Assembly (NCBI GenBank): GCA_964036275.1
Contig: OZ038434.1
Location: forward strand, 22,185,879 to 22,249,878
Source of the DNA: Litoditis marina
Lineage: Eukaryota; Nematoda; Chromadorea; Rhabditida; Rhabditidae
Length of the DNA: 64,000 nt
Direction: 5' to 3'
Part shown: positions 35,503 through 50,200 of the stretch, piece by piece
Layout of the letters: the number at the start of each line of letters is the position of its first letter
Numbering within the stretch: position 1 is the first letter of the stretch
Program-made: the position numbers and the translations under genes
The notes under the pieces: model-generated
What the model saw: the letters and a program-made list of their open reading frames with translations, nothing else
Told to the model about the DNA's origin: nothing
The model's database searches: none

Positions 35503-38206
35503 GCGATTTTCGCCCTACGTGAGATTTAGTGTTCAAACTTGGTATTTTTGAACTCCTCTCATGTGTAGAAACTTAAAAATGTTTATCTTATTAGCATAAG
35601 TTGAAACAGTCCCGAAATAATTGAGTGGCGGTGCTAACCAAAAACACCCCCAAGTTGACGTGAATGGAGTTGCGATTTTCGCCCTACGCGAGATTTAGTG
35701 TTCAAACTTGGTATTTTTGAACTCCTCTCATGTGTAGAAACTTAAAAATGTTCATCTTATTAGCATAAGTTGAAACAGTCCCGAAATAATTGAGTGGCGG
35801 TGCTAACCAAAAACACCCCCAAATTGACGTGAATGGAGTTGCGATTTTTGCCCTACGTGAGATTTAGTGTTCAAACTTGGTATTTTTGAACTCCCCTCAT
35901 GTGTAGAAACTCAAAAATGTTCATCTTATTAGCATAAGTTGAAACAGTCCCGAAATAATTGAGTGGCGGTGCTAACCAAAAACACCCCCAAATTGACGTG
36001 AATGGAGTTGCGATTTTTGCCCTACGTGAGATTTAGTGTTCAAACTTGGTATTGTTGAACTCCTCTCATGTGTAGAAACTCAAAAATGTTCATCTTATTA
36101 GCATAAGTTGAAACAGTCCTGAAATAATTAAGTGGCGGTGCTAACCAAAAACACCCCCAAATTGACGTGAATGGAGTTGCGATTTTCGCCCTACGTGAGA
36201 TTTAGTATTCAAACTTGGTATTTTTGAACTCCTCTCATGTGTAGAAACTTAAAAATGTTCATCTTATTTGTATAAGTTGAAACAGTCCCGAAATAATTGA
36301 GTGGCGGTGCTAACCAAAAACACCCCCAAGTTGACGTGAATGGAGTTGCGATTTTCGCCCTACGTGAGATTTAGTATTCAAACTTGGTATTTTTGAACTC
36401 CCCTCATGTGTAGAAACTCAAAAATGTTCATCTTATTAGCATGAGTTGAAACAGTCCCGAAATAATTGAGTGGCGGTGCTAACCAAAAACACCCCCAAGT
36501 TGACGTGAATGGAGTTGCGATTTTCGCCCTACGTGAGATTTAGTATTCAAACTTGGTATTTTTGAACTCCCCTCATGTGTAGAAACTCAAAAATGTTCAT
36601 CTTATTAGCATAAGTTGAAACAGTCCCGAAATAATTGAGTGGCGGTGCTAACCAAAAACACCCCCAAATTGACGTGAATGGAGTTGCGATTTTTGCCCTA
36701 CGTGAGATTTAGTGTTCAAACTTGGTATTTTTGAACTCCTCTCATGTGTAGAAACTCAAAAATGTTCATCTTATTAGCATAAGTTGAAACAGTCCTGAAA
36801 TAATTGAGTGGCGGTGCTAACCAAAAACACCCCCAAGTTGACGTGAATGGAGTTGCGATTTTCGCCCTACGTGAGATTTAGTATTCAAACTTGGTATTTT
36901 TGAACTCCTCTCATGTGTAGAAACTTAAAAATGTTCATCTTATTAGCATAAGTTGAAACAGTCCCGAAATAATTGAGTGGCGGTGCTAACCAAAAACACC
37001 CCCAAGTTGACGTGAATGGAGTTGCGATTTTCGCCCTACGCGAGATTTAGTGTTCAAACTTGGTATTTTTGAACTCCTCTCATGTGTAGAAACTTAAAAA
37101 TGTTCATCTTATTAGCATAAGTTGAAACAGTCCCGAAATAATTGAGTGGCGGTGCTAACCAAAAACACCCCCAAATTGACGTGAATGGAGTTGCGATTTT
37201 TGCCCTACGTGAGATTTAGTGTTCAAACTTGGTATTTTTGAACTCCCCTCATGTGTAGAAACTCAAAAATGTTCATCTTATTAGCATAAGTTGAAACAGT
37301 CCCGAAATAATTGAGTGGCGGTGCTAACCAAAAACACCCCCAAATTGACGTGAATGGAGTTGCGATTTTTGCCCTACGTGAGATTTAGTGTTCAAACTTG
37401 GTATTGTTGAACTCCTCTCATGTGTAGAAACTCAAAAATGTTCATCTTATTAGCATAAGTTGAAACAGTCCTGAAATAATTAAGTGGCGGTGCTAACCAA
37501 AAACACCCCCAAATTGACGTGAATGGAGTTGCGATTTTTGCCCTACGTGAGATTTAGTGTTCAAACTTGGTATTTTTGAACTCCTCTCATGTGTAGAAAC
37601 TCAAAAATGTTCATCTTATTAGCATAAGTTGAAACAGTCCTGAAATAATTGAGTGGCGGTGCTAACCAAAAACACCCCCAAATTGACGTGAATGGAGTTG
37701 CGATTTTCGCCCTACGTGAGATTTAGTATTCAAACTTGGTATTTTTGAACTCCTCTCATGTGTAGAAACTTAAAAATGTGCATCTTATTAGCATAAGTTG
37801 AAACAGTCCCGAAATAATTGAGTGGCGGTGCTAACCAAAAACACCCCCAAGTTGACGTGAATGGAGTTGCGATTTTCGCCCTACGTGAGATTTAGTGTTC
37901 AAACTTGGTATTTTTGAACTCCTCTCATGTGTAGAAACTCGTAAATGTTCATCTTATTAGCATAAGTTGAAACAGTCCCGAAATAATTGAGTGGCGGTGC
38001 TAACCAAAAACACCCCCAATTTGACGTGAATGGAGTTGCGATTTTCGCCCTACGTGGGATTTAGTGTTCAAACTTGGTATTTTTGAACTTCTCTCATGTG
38101 TAGAAACTCAAAAATGTTCATCTTATTAGCATAAGTTGAAACAGTCCCGAAATAATTGAGTGGCGGTGCTAACCAAAAACACCCCCAAGTTGACGTGAAT
38201 GGAGTT

Positions 38207-38288
38207 GCGATTTTCGCCCTACGTGGGATTTAGTGTTCAAACTTGGTATTTTTGAACTCCTCTCATGTGTAGAAACGTGAATGGAGTT
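38207..38288 (+). repeat. Truncated satellite 2 monomer (82 bp), copy 4
   Basis: Junction at 38276/38277, 2,786 bp after copy 3, which is 82 plus sixteen monomers, or the 1,434-bp unit plus eight monomers. The next full monomer has one C missing (AACACCCCAAG near 38432). Confidence 0.93.
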
Positions 38289-41200
38289 GCGATTTTCGCC
38301 CTACGTGAGATTTAGTGTTCAAACTTGGTATTTTTGAACTCCTCTCATGTGTAGAAACTTAAAAATGTTTATCTTATTAGCATAAGTTGAAACAGTCCCG
38401 AAATAATTGAGTGGCGGTGCTAACCAAAAACACCCCAAGTTGACGTGAATGGAGTTGCGATTTTCGCCCTACGCGAGATTTAGTGTTCAAACTTGGTATT
38501 TTTGAACTCCTCTCATGTGTAGAAACTTAAAAATGTTCATCTTATTAGCATAAGTTGAAACAGTCCCGAAATAATTGAGTGGCGGTGCTAACCAAAAACA
38601 CCCCCAAATTGACGTGAATGGAGTTGCGATTTTTGCCCTACGTGAGATTTAGTGTTCAAACTTGGTATTTTTGAACTCCCCTCATGTGTAGAAACTCAAA
38701 AATGTTCATCTTATTAGCATAAGTTGAAACAGTCCCGAAATAATTGAGTGGCGGTGCTAACCAAAAACACCCCCAAATTGACGTGAATGGAGTTGCGATT
38801 TTTGCCCTACGTGAGATTTAGTGTTCAAACTTGGTATTGTTGAACTCCTCTCATGTGTAGAAACTCAAAAATGTTCATCTTATTAGCATAAGTTGAAACA
38901 GTCCTGAAATAATTAAGTGGCGGTGCTAACCAAAAACACCCCCAAATTGACGTGAATGGAGTTGCGATTTTCGCCCTACGTGAGATTTAGTATTCAAACT
39001 TGGTATTTTTGAACTCCTCTCATGTGTAGAAACTTAAAAATGTTCATCTTATTTGTATAAGTTGAAACAGTCCCGAAATAATTGAGTGGCGGTGCTAACC
39101 AAAAACACCCCCAAGTTGACGTGAATGGAGTTGCGATTTTCGCCCTACGTGAGATTTAGTATTCAAACTTGGTATTTTTGAACTCCCCTCATGTGTAGAA
39201 ACTCAAAAATGTTCATCTTATTAGCATGAGTTGAAACAGTCCCGAAATAATTGAGTGGCGGTGCTAACCAAAAACACCCCCAAGTTGACGTGAATGGAGT
39301 TGCGATTTTCGCCCTACGTGAGATTTAGTATTCAAACTTGGTATTTTTGAACTCCCCTCATGTGTAGAAACTCAAAAATGTTCATCTTATTAGCATAAGT
39401 TGAAACAGTCCCGAAATAATTGAGTGGCGGTGCTAACCAAAAACACCCCCAAATTGACGTGAATGGAGTTGCGATTTTTGCCCTACGTGAGATTTAGTGT
39501 TCAAACTTGGTATTTTTGAACTCCTCTCATGTGTAGAAACTCAAAAATGTTCATCTTATTAGCATAAGTTGAAACAGTCCTGAAATAATTGAGTGGCGGT
39601 GCTAACCAAAAACACCCCCAAGTTGACGTGAATGGAGTTGCGATTTTCGCCCTACGTGAGATTTAGTATTCAAACTTGGTATTTTTGAACTCCTCTCATG
39701 TGTAGAAACTTAAAAATGTGCATCTTATTAGCATAAGTTGAAACAGTCCCGAAATAATTGAGTGGCGGGGCTAACCAAAAACACCCCCAAGTTGACGTGA
39801 ATGGAGTTGCGATTTTCGCCCTACGTGAGATTTAGTGTTCAAACTTGGTATTTTTGAACTCCTCTCATGTGTAGAAACTCGTAAATGTTCATCTTATTAG
39901 CATAAGTTAAAACAGTCCCGAAATAATTGAGTGGCGGTGCTAACCAAAAACACCCCCAAGTTGACGTGAATGGAGTTGCGATTTTCGCCCTACGTGGGAT
40001 TTAGTGTTCAAACTTGGTATTTTTGAACTTCTCTCATGTGTAGAAACTCAAAAATGTTCATCTTATTAGCATAAGTTGAAACAGTCCCGAAATAATTGAG
40101 TGGCGATGCTAACCAAAAACACCCCCAAATTGACGTGAATGGAGTTGCGATTTTCGCCCTACGTGAGATTTAGTGTTCAAACTTGGTATTTTTGAACTCC
40201 TCTCATGTGTAGAAACTCAAAAATGTTCATCTTATTAGCATAAGTTGAAACAGTCCCGAAATAATTGAGTGGCCGTGCTAACCAAAAACACCCCCAAGTT
40301 GACGTGAATGGTGTTGCGATTTTCGCCCTACGTGGGATTTAGTGTTCAAACTTGGTGTTTTTGAACTCCTCTCATGTGTAGAAACTCAAAAATGTTCATC
40401 TTATTCGCATAAGTTGAAACAGTCCCGAAATAATTGAGTGGCCGTGCTAACCAAAAACACCCCCAAGTTGACGTGAATGGAGTTGCGATTTTCGCCCTAC
40501 GTGAGATTTAGTATTCAAACTTGGTATTTTTGAACTCCTCTCATGTGTAGAAACTTAAAAATGTTCATCTTATTTGTATAAGTTGAAACAGTCCCGAAAT
40601 AATTGAGTGGCGGTGCTAACCAAAAACACCCCCAAATTGACGTGAATGGAGTTGCGATTTTCGCCCTACGTGAGATTTAGTATTCAAACGTGGTATTTTT
40701 GAACTCCTCTCATGTGTAGAAACTTAAAAATGTTCATCTTATTTGTATAAGTTGAAACAGTCCCGAAATAATTGAGTGGCCGTGCTAACCAAAAACACCC
40801 CCAAGTTGACGTGAATGGAGTTGCGATTTTCGCCCTACGTGGGATTTAGTGTTCAAACTTGGTGTTTTTGAACTCCTCTCATGTGTAGAAACTCAAAAAT
40901 GTTCATCTTATTTGCATAAGTTGAAACAGTCCCGAAATAATTGAGTGGCCGTGCTAACCAAAAACACCCCCAAGTTGACGTGAATGGAGTTGCGATTTTC
41001 GCCCTACGTGAGATTTAGTATTCAAACTTGGTATTTTTGAACTCCTCTCATGTGTAGAAACTTAAAAATGTTCATCTTATTTGTATAAGTTGAAACAGTC
41101 CCGAAATAATTGAGTGGCGGTGCTAACCAAAAACACCCCCAAATTGACGTGAATGGAGTTGCGATTTTTGCCCTACGTGAGATTTAGTATTCAAACTTGG

Positions 41201-44200
41201 TATTTTTGAACTCCTCTCATGTGTAGAAACTTAAAAATGTTCATCTTATTTGCATAAGTTGAAACAGTCCCGAAATAATTGAGTGGCCGTGCTAACCAAA
41301 AACACCCCCAAGTTGACGTGAATGGAGTTGCGATTTTCGCCCTACGTGAGATTTAGTATTCAAACTTGGTATTTTTGAACTCCTCTCATGTGTAGAAACT
41401 TAAAAATGTTCATCTTATCTGTATAAGTTGAAACAGTCCCGAAATAATTGAGTGGCGGTGCTAACCAAAAACACCCCCAAGTTGACGTGAATGGAATTGC
41501 GATTTTCGCCCTACGTGAGATTTAGTATTCAAACTTGGTATTTTTGAACTCCTCTCATGTGTAGAAACTTAAAAATGTTCATCTTATTTGCATAAGTTGA
41601 AACAGTCCCGAAATAATTGAGTGGCGGTGCTAACCAAAAACACCCCCAAGTTGACGTGAATGGAGTTGCGATTTTCGCCGTACGTGAGATTTAGTATTCA
41701 AACTTGGTATTTTTGAACTCCTCTCATGTGTAGAAACTTAAAAATGTTCATCTTATTTGTATAAGTTGAAACAGTCCCGAAATAATTGAGTGGCCGTGCT
41801 AACCAAAAACACCCCCAAGTTGACGTGAATGGAGTTGCGATTTTCGCCCTACGTGGGATTTAGTGTTCAAACTTGGTGTTTTTGAACTCCTCTCATGTGT
41901 AGAAACTCAAAAATGTTCATCTTATTTGCATAAGTTGAAACAGTCCCGAAATAATTGAGTGGCCGTGCTAACCAAAAACACCCCCAAGTTGACGTGAATG
42001 GAATTGCGATTTTCGCCCTACGTGAGATTTAGTATTCAAACTTGGTATTTTTGAACTCCTCTCATGTGTAGAAACTTAAAAATGTTCATCTTATTTGCAT
42101 AAGTTGAAACAGTCCCGAAATAATTGAGTGGCCGTGCTAACCAAAAACACCCCCAAGTTGACGTGAATGGAGTTGCGATTTTCGCCCTACGTGAGATTTA
42201 GTATTCAAACGTGGTATTTTTGAACTCCTCTCATGTGTAGAAACTTAAAAATGTTCATCTTATTTGTATAAGTTGAAACAGTCCCGAAATAATTGAGTGG
42301 CCGTGCTAACCAAAAACACCCCCAAGTTGACGTGAATGGAGTTGCGATTTTCGCCCTACGTGGGATTTAGTGTTCAAACTTGGTGTTTTTGAACTCCTCT
42401 CATGTGTAGAAACTCAAAAATGTTCATCTTATTCGCATAAGTTGAAACAGTCCCGAAATAATTGAGTGGCCGTGCTAACCAAAAACACCCCCAAGTTGAC
42501 GTGAATGGAGTTGCGATTTTCGCCCTACGTGAGATTTAGTATTCAAACTTGGTATTTTTGAACTCCTCTCATGTGTAGAAACTTAAAAATGTTCATCTTA
42601 TTTGTATAAGTTGAAACAGTCCCGAAATAATTGAGTGGCGGTGCTAACCAAAAACACCCCCAAATTGACGTGAATGGAGTTGCGATTTTCGCCCTACGTG
42701 AGATTTAGTATTCAAACGTGGTATTTTTGAACTCCTCTCATGTGTAGAAACTTAAAAATGTGCATCTTATTAGCATAAGTTGAAACAGTCCCGAAATAAT
42801 TGAGTAGCGGTGCTAACCAAAAACACCCCCAAGTTGACGTGAATGGAGTTGCGATTTTCGCCCTACGTGAGATTTAGTGTTCAAACTTGGTATTTTTGAA
42901 CTCCTCTCATGTGTAGAAACTCAAAAATGTTCATCTTATTTGCATAAGTTGAAACAGTCCCGAAATAATTGAGTGGCCGTGCTAACCAAAAACACCCCCA
43001 AGTTGACGTGAATGGAGTTGCGATTTTCGCCGTACGTGAGATTTAGTATTCAAACTTGGTATTTTTGAACTCCTCTCATGTGTAGAAACTTAAAAATGTT
43101 CATCTTATTTGTATAAGTTGAAACAGTCCCGAAATAATTGAGTGGCCGTGCTAACCAAAAACACCCCCAAGTTGACGTGAATGGAGTTGCGATTTTCGCC
43201 CTACGTGGGATTTAGTGTTCAAACTTGGTGTTTTTGAACTCCTCTCATGTGTAGAAACTCAAAAATGTTCATCTTATTCGCATAAGTTGAAACAGTCCCG
43301 AAATAATTGAGTGGCCGTGCTAACCAAAAACACCCCCAAGTTGACGTGAATGGAGTTGCGATTTTCGCCCTACGTGAGATTTAGTATTCAAACTTGGTAT
43401 TTTTGAACTCCTCTCATGTGTAGAAACTTAAAAATGTTCATCTTATTTGTATAAGTTGAAACAGTCCCGAAATAATTGAGTGGCCGTGCTAACCAAAAAC
43501 ACCCCCAAGTTGACGTGAATGGAGTTGCGATTTTCGCCCTACGTGGGATTTAGTGTTCAAACTTGGTGTTTTTGAACTCCTCTCATGTGTAGAAACTCAA
43601 AAATGTTCATCTTATTCGCATAAGTTGAAACAGTCCCGAAATAATTGAGTGGCCGTGCTAACCAAAAACACCCCCAAGTTGACGTGAATGGAGTTGCGAT
43701 TTTCGCCCTACGTGAGATTTAGTATTCAAACTTGGTATTTTTGAACTCCTCTCATGTGTAGAAACTTAAAAATGTTCATCTTATTTGTATAAGTTGAAAC
43801 AGTCCCGAAATAATTGAGTGGCGGTGCTAACCAAAAACACCCCCAAGTTGACGTGAATGGAGTTGCGATTTTCGCCCTACGTGAGATTTAGTGTTCAAAC
43901 TTGGTATTTTTGAACTCCTCTCATGTGTAGAAACTCGTAAATGTTCATCTTATTAGCATAAGTTGAAACAGTCCCGAAATAATTGAGTGGCGGTGCTAAC
44001 CAAAAACACCCCCAATTTGACGTGAATGGAGTTGCGATTTTCGCCCTACGTGGGATTTAGTGTTCAAACTTGGTATTTTTGAACTTCTCTCATGTGTAGA
44101 AACTCAAAAATGTTCATCTTATTAGCATAAGTTGAAACAGTCCCGAAATAATTGAGTGGCGGTGCTAACCAAAAACACCCCCAAGTTGACGTGAATGGAG

Positions 44201-44202
44201 TT

Positions 44203-44284
44203 GCGATTTTCGCCCTACGTGGGATTTAGTGTTCAAACTTGGTATTTTTGAACTCCTCTCATGTGTAGAAACGTGAATGGAGTT
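44203..44284 (+). repeat. Truncated satellite 2 monomer (82 bp), copy 5
   Basis: Junction at 44272/44273, 5,996 bp after copy 4: 82 plus thirty-five monomers, less the single base lost near 38432. It lies as an island of the 31.9-39 kb type inside a zone of GGTGTTTTTG and GCCGTACG variants. Confidence 0.92.
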
Positions 44285-47200
44285 GCGATTTTCGCCCTAC
44301 GTGAGATTTAGTGTTCAAACTTGGTATTTTTGAACTCCTCTCATGTGTAGAAACTTAAAAATGTTTATCTTATTAGCATAAGTTGAAACAGTCCCGAAAT
44401 AATTGAGTGGCGGTGCTAACCAAAAACACCCCCAAGTTGACGTGAATGGAGTTGCGATTTTCGCCCTACGCGAGATTTAGTGTTCAAACTTGGTATTTTT
44501 GAACTCCTCTCATGTGTAGAAACTTAAAAATGTTCATCTTATTAGCATAAGTTGAAACAGTCCCGAAATAATTGAGTGGCGGTGCTAACCAAAAACACCC
44601 CCAAATTGACGTGAATGGAGTTGCGATTTTTGCCCTACGTGAGATTTAGTGTTCAAACTTGGTATTTTTGAACTCCCCTCATGTGTAGAAACTCAAAAAT
44701 GTTCATCTTATTTGTATAAGTTGAAACAGTCCCGAAATAATTGAGTGGCCGTGCTAACCAAAAACACCCCCAAGTTGACGTGAATGGAGTTGCGATTTTC
44801 GCCCTACGTGGGATTTAGTGTTCAAACTTGGTGTTTTTGAACTCCTCTCATGTGTAGAAACTCAAAAATGTTCATCTTATTTGCATAAGTTGAAACAGTC
44901 CCGAAATAATTGAGTGGCCGTGCTAACCAAAAACACCCCCAAGTTGACGTGAATGGAGTTGCGATTTTCGCCGTACGTGAGATTTAGTATTCAAACTTGG
45001 TATTTTTGAACTCCTCTCATGTGTAGAAACTTAAAAATGTTCATCTTATTTGTATAAGTTGAAACAGTCCCGAAATAATTGAGTGGCCGTGCTAACCAAA
45101 AACACCCCCAAGTTGACGTGAATGGTGTTGCGATTTTCGCCCTACGTGGGATTTAGTGTTCAAACTTGGTGTTTTTGAACTCCTCTCATGTGTAGAAACT
45201 CAAAAATGTTCATCTTATTCGCATAAGTTGAAACAGTCCCGAAATAATTGAGTGGCCGTGCTAACCAAAAACACCCCCAAGTTGACGTGAATGGTGTTGC
45301 GATTTTCGCCCTACGTGGGATTTAGTGTTCAAACTTGGTGTTTTTGAACTCCTCTCATGTGTAGAAATTCAAAAATGTTCATCTTATTCCCATAAGTTGA
45401 AACAGTCCCGAAATAATTGAGTGGCCGTGCTAACCAAAAACACCCCCAAGTTGACGTGAATGGAGTTGCGATTTTCGCCCTACGTGAGATTTAGTATTCA
45501 AACTTGGTATTTTTGAACTCCTCTCATGTGTAGAAACTTAAAAATGTTCATCTTATTTGCATAAGTTGAAACAGTCCCGAAATAATTGAGTGGCGGTGCT
45601 AACCAAAAACACCCCCAAGTTGACGTGAATGGAGTTGCGATTTTCGCCGTACGTGAGATTTAGTATTCAAACTTGGTATTTTTGAACTCCTCTCATGTGT
45701 AGAAACTTAAAAATGTTCATCTTATTTGTATAAGTTGAAACAGTCCCGAAATAATTGAGTGGCCGTGCTAACCAAAAACACCCCCAAGTTGACGTGAATG
45801 GAGTTGCGATTTTCGCCCTACGTGGGATTTAGTGTTCAAACTTGGTGTTTTTGAACTCCTCTCATGTGTAGAAACTCAAAAATGTTCATCTTATTTGCAT
45901 AAGTTGAAACAGTCCCGAAATAATTGAGTGGCCGTGCTAACCAAAAACACCCCCAAGTTGACGTGAATGGAGTTGCGATTTTCGCCGTACGTGAGATTTA
46001 GTATTCAAACTTGGTATTTTTGAACTCCTCTCATGTGTAGAAACTTAAAAATGTTCATCTTATTTGTATAAGTTGAAACAGTCCCGAAATAATTGAGTGG
46101 CCGTGCTAACCAAAAACACCCCCAAGTTGACGTGAATGGTGTTGCGATTTTCGCCCTACGTGGGATTTAGTGTTCAAACTTGGTGTTTTTGAACTCCTCT
46201 CATGTGTAGAAACTCAAAAATGTTCATCTTATTCGCATAAGTTGAAACAGTCCCGAAATAATTGAGTGGCCGTGCTAACCAAAAACACCCCCAAGTTGAC
46301 GTGAATGGAGTTGCGATTTTCGCCCTACGTGAGATTTAGTATTCAAACTTGGTATTTTTGAACTCCTCTCATGTGTAGAAACTTAAAAATGTTCATCTTA
46401 TTTGTATAAGTTGAAACAGTCCCGAAATAATTGAGTGGCGGTGCTAACCAAAAACACCCCCAAGTTGACGTGAATGGAGTTGCGATTTTCGCCGTACGTG
46501 AGATTTAGTATTCAAACTTGGTATTTTTGAACTCCTCTCATGTGTAGAAACTTAAAAATGTTCATCTTATTTGTATAAGTTGAAACAGTCCCGAAATAAT
46601 TGAGTGGCCGTGCTAACCAAAAACACCCCCAAGTTGACGTGAATGGAGTTGCGATTTTCGCCCTACGTGGGATTTAGTGTTCAAACTTGATGTTTTTGAA
46701 CTCCTCTCATGTGTAGAAACTCAAAAATGTTCATCTTATTTGCATAAGTTGAAACAGTCCCGAAATAATTGAGTGGCCGTGCTAACCAAAAACACCCCCA
46801 AGTTGACGTGAATGGAGTTGCGATTTTCGCCGTACGTGAGATTTAGTATTCAAACTTGGTATTTTTGAACTCCTCTCATGTGTAGAAACTTAAAAATGTT
46901 CATCTTATTTGTATAAGTTGAAACAGTCCCGAAATAATTGAGTGGCCGTGCTAACCAAAAACACCCCCAAGTTGACGTGAATGGTGTTGCGATTTTCGCC
47001 CTACGTGGGATTTAGTGTTCAAACTTGGTGTTTTTGAACTCCTCTCATGTGTAGAAACTCAAAAATGTTCATCTTATTCGCATAAGTTGAAACAGTCCCG
47101 AAATAATTGAGTGGCCGTGCTAACCAAAAACACCCCCAAGTTGACGTGAATGGAGTTGCGATTTTCGCCCTACGTGAGATTTAGTATTCAAACTTGGTAT

Positions 47201-50200
47201 TTTTGAACTCCTCTCATGTGTAGAAACTTAAAAATGTTCATCTTATTTGTATAAGTTGAAACAGTCCCGAAATAATTGAGTGGCGGTGCTAACCAAAAAC
47301 ACCCCCAAATTGACGTGAATGGAGTTGCGATTTTCGCCCTACGTGAGATTTAGTATTCAAACGTGGTATTTTTGAACTCCTCTCATGTGTAGAAACTTAA
47401 AAATGTTCATCTTATTTGTATAAGTTGAAACAGTCCCGAAATAATTGAGTGGCCGTGCTAACCAAAAACACCCCCAAGTTGACGTGAATGGAGTTGCGAT
47501 TTTCGCCCTACGTGGGATTTAGTGTTCAAACTTGGTGTTTTTGAACTCCTCTCATGTGTAGAAACTCAAAAATGTTCATCTTATTTGCATAAGTTGAAAC
47601 AGTCCCGAAATAATTGAGTGGCCGTGCTAACCAAAAACACCCCCAAGTTGACGTGAATGGAGTTGCGATTTTCGCCCTACGTGAGATTTAGTATTCAAAC
47701 TTGGTATTTTTGAACTCCTCTCATGTGTAGAAACTTAAAAATGTTCATCTTATTTGTATAAGTTGAAACAGTCCCGAAATAATTGAGTGGCGGTGCTAAC
47801 CAAAAACACCCCCAAATGGACGTGAATGGAGTTGCGATTTTTGCCCTACGTGAGATTTAGTATTCAAACTTGGTATTTTTGAACTCCTCTCATGTGTAGA
47901 AACTTAAAAATGTTCATCTTATTTGCATAAGTTGAAACAGTCCCGAAATAATTGAGTGGCCGTGCTAACCAAAAACACCCCCAAGTTGACGTGAATGGAG
48001 TTGCGATTTTCGCCCTACGTGAGATTTAGTATTCAAACTTGGTATTTTTGAACTCCTCTCATGTGTAGAAACTTAAAAATGTTCATCTTATCTGTATAAG
48101 TTGAAACAGTCCCGAAATAATTGAGTGGCGGTGCTAACCAAAAACACCCCCAAGTTGACGTGAATGGAATTGCGATTTTCGCCCTACGTGAGATTTAGTA
48201 TTCAAACTTGGTATTTTTGAACTCCTCTCATGTGTAGAAACTTAAAAATGTTCATCTTATTTGCATAAGTTGAAACAGTCCCGAAATAATTGAGTGGCGG
48301 TGCTAACCAAAAACACCCCCAAGTTGACGTGAATGGAGTTGCGATTTTCGCCGTACGTGAGATTTAGTATTCAAACTTGGTATTTTTGAACTCCTCTCAT
48401 GTGTAGAAACTTAAAAATGTTCATCTTATTTGTATAAGTTGAAACAGTCCCGAAATAATTGAGTGGCCGTGCTAACCAAAAACACCCCCAAGTTGACGTG
48501 AATGGAGTTGCGATTTTCGCCCTACGTGGGATTTAGTGTTCAAACTTGGTGTTTTTGAACTCCTCTCATGTGTAGAAACTCAAAAATGTTCATCTTATTT
48601 GCATAAGTTGAAACAGTCCCGAAATAATTGAGTGGCCGTGCTAACCAAAAACACCCCCAAGTTGACGTGAATGGAGTTGCGATTTTCGCCCTACGTGAGA
48701 TTTAGTATTCAAACTTGGTATTTTTGAACTTCTCTCATGTGTAGAAACTTAAAAATGTTCATCTTATTTGTATAAGTTGAAACAGTCCCGAAATAATTGA
48801 GTGGCGGTGCAAACCAAAAACACCCCCAAATTGACGTGAATGGAGTTGCGATTTTCGCCCTACGTGAGATTTAGTATTCAAACGTGGTATTTTTGAACTC
48901 CTCTCATGTGTAGAAACTTAAAAATGTTCATCTTTTTTGTATAAGTTTAAACAGTCCCGAAATAATTGAGTGGCCGTGCTAACCAAAAACACCCCCAAGT
49001 TGACGTGAATGGAGTTGCGATTTTCGCCCTACGTGGGATTTAGTGTTCAAACTTGGTGTTTTTGAACTCCTCTCATGTGTAGAAACTCAAAAATGTTCAT
49101 CTTATTTGCATAAGTTGAAACAGTCCCGAAATAATTGAGTGGCCGTGCTAACCAAAAACACCCCCAAGTTGACGTGAATGGAGTTGCGATTTTCGCCCTA
49201 CGTGAGATTTAGTATTCAAACTTGGTATTTTTGAACTCCTCTCATGTGTAGAAACTTAAAAATGTTCATCTTATTTGTATAAGTTGAAACAGTCCCGAAA
49301 TAATTGAGTGGCGGTGCTAACCAAAAACACCCCCAAGTTGACGTGAATGGAGTTGCGATTTTCGCCCTACGTGAGATTTAGTATTCAAACTTGGTATTTT
49401 TGAACTCCTCTCATGTGTAGAAACTCAAAAATGTTCATCTTATTTGTATAAGTTGAAACAGTCCCGAAATAATTGAGTGGCGGTGCTAACCAAAAACACC
49501 CCCAAATTGACGTGAATGGAGTTGCGATTTTTGCCCTACGTGAGATTTAGTATTCAAACTTGGTATTTTTGAACTCCTCTCATGTGTAGAAACTTAAAAA
49601 TGTTCATCTTATTTGCATAAGTTGAAACAGTCCCGAAATAATTGAGTGGCGGTGCTAACCAAAAACACCCCCAAGTTGACGTGAATGGAGTTGCGATTTT
49701 CGCCCTACGTGAGATTTAGTATTCAAACTTGGTGTTTTTGAACTCCTCTCATGTGTAGAAACTTAAAAATGTTCATCTTTTTTGTATAAGTTTAAACAGT
49801 CCCGAAATAATTGAGTGGCCGTGCTAACCAAAAACACCCCCAAGTTGACGTGAATGGAGTTGCGATTTTCGCCCTACGTGGGATTTAGTGTTCAAACTTG
49901 GTGTTTTTGAACTCCTCTCATGTGTAGAAACTCAAAAATGTTCATCTTATTTGCATAAGTTGAAACAGTCCCGAAATAATTGAGTGGCCGTGCTAACCAA
50001 AAACACCCCCAAGTTGACGTGAATGGAGTTGCGATTTTCGCCCTACGTGAGATTTAGTATTCAAACTTGGTATTTTTGAACTCCTCTCATGTGTAGAAAC
50101 TTAAAAATGTTCATCTTATTTGTATAAGTTGAAACAGTCCCGAAATAATTGAGTGGCGGTGCTAACCAAAAACACCCCCAAATTGACGTGAATGGAGTTG

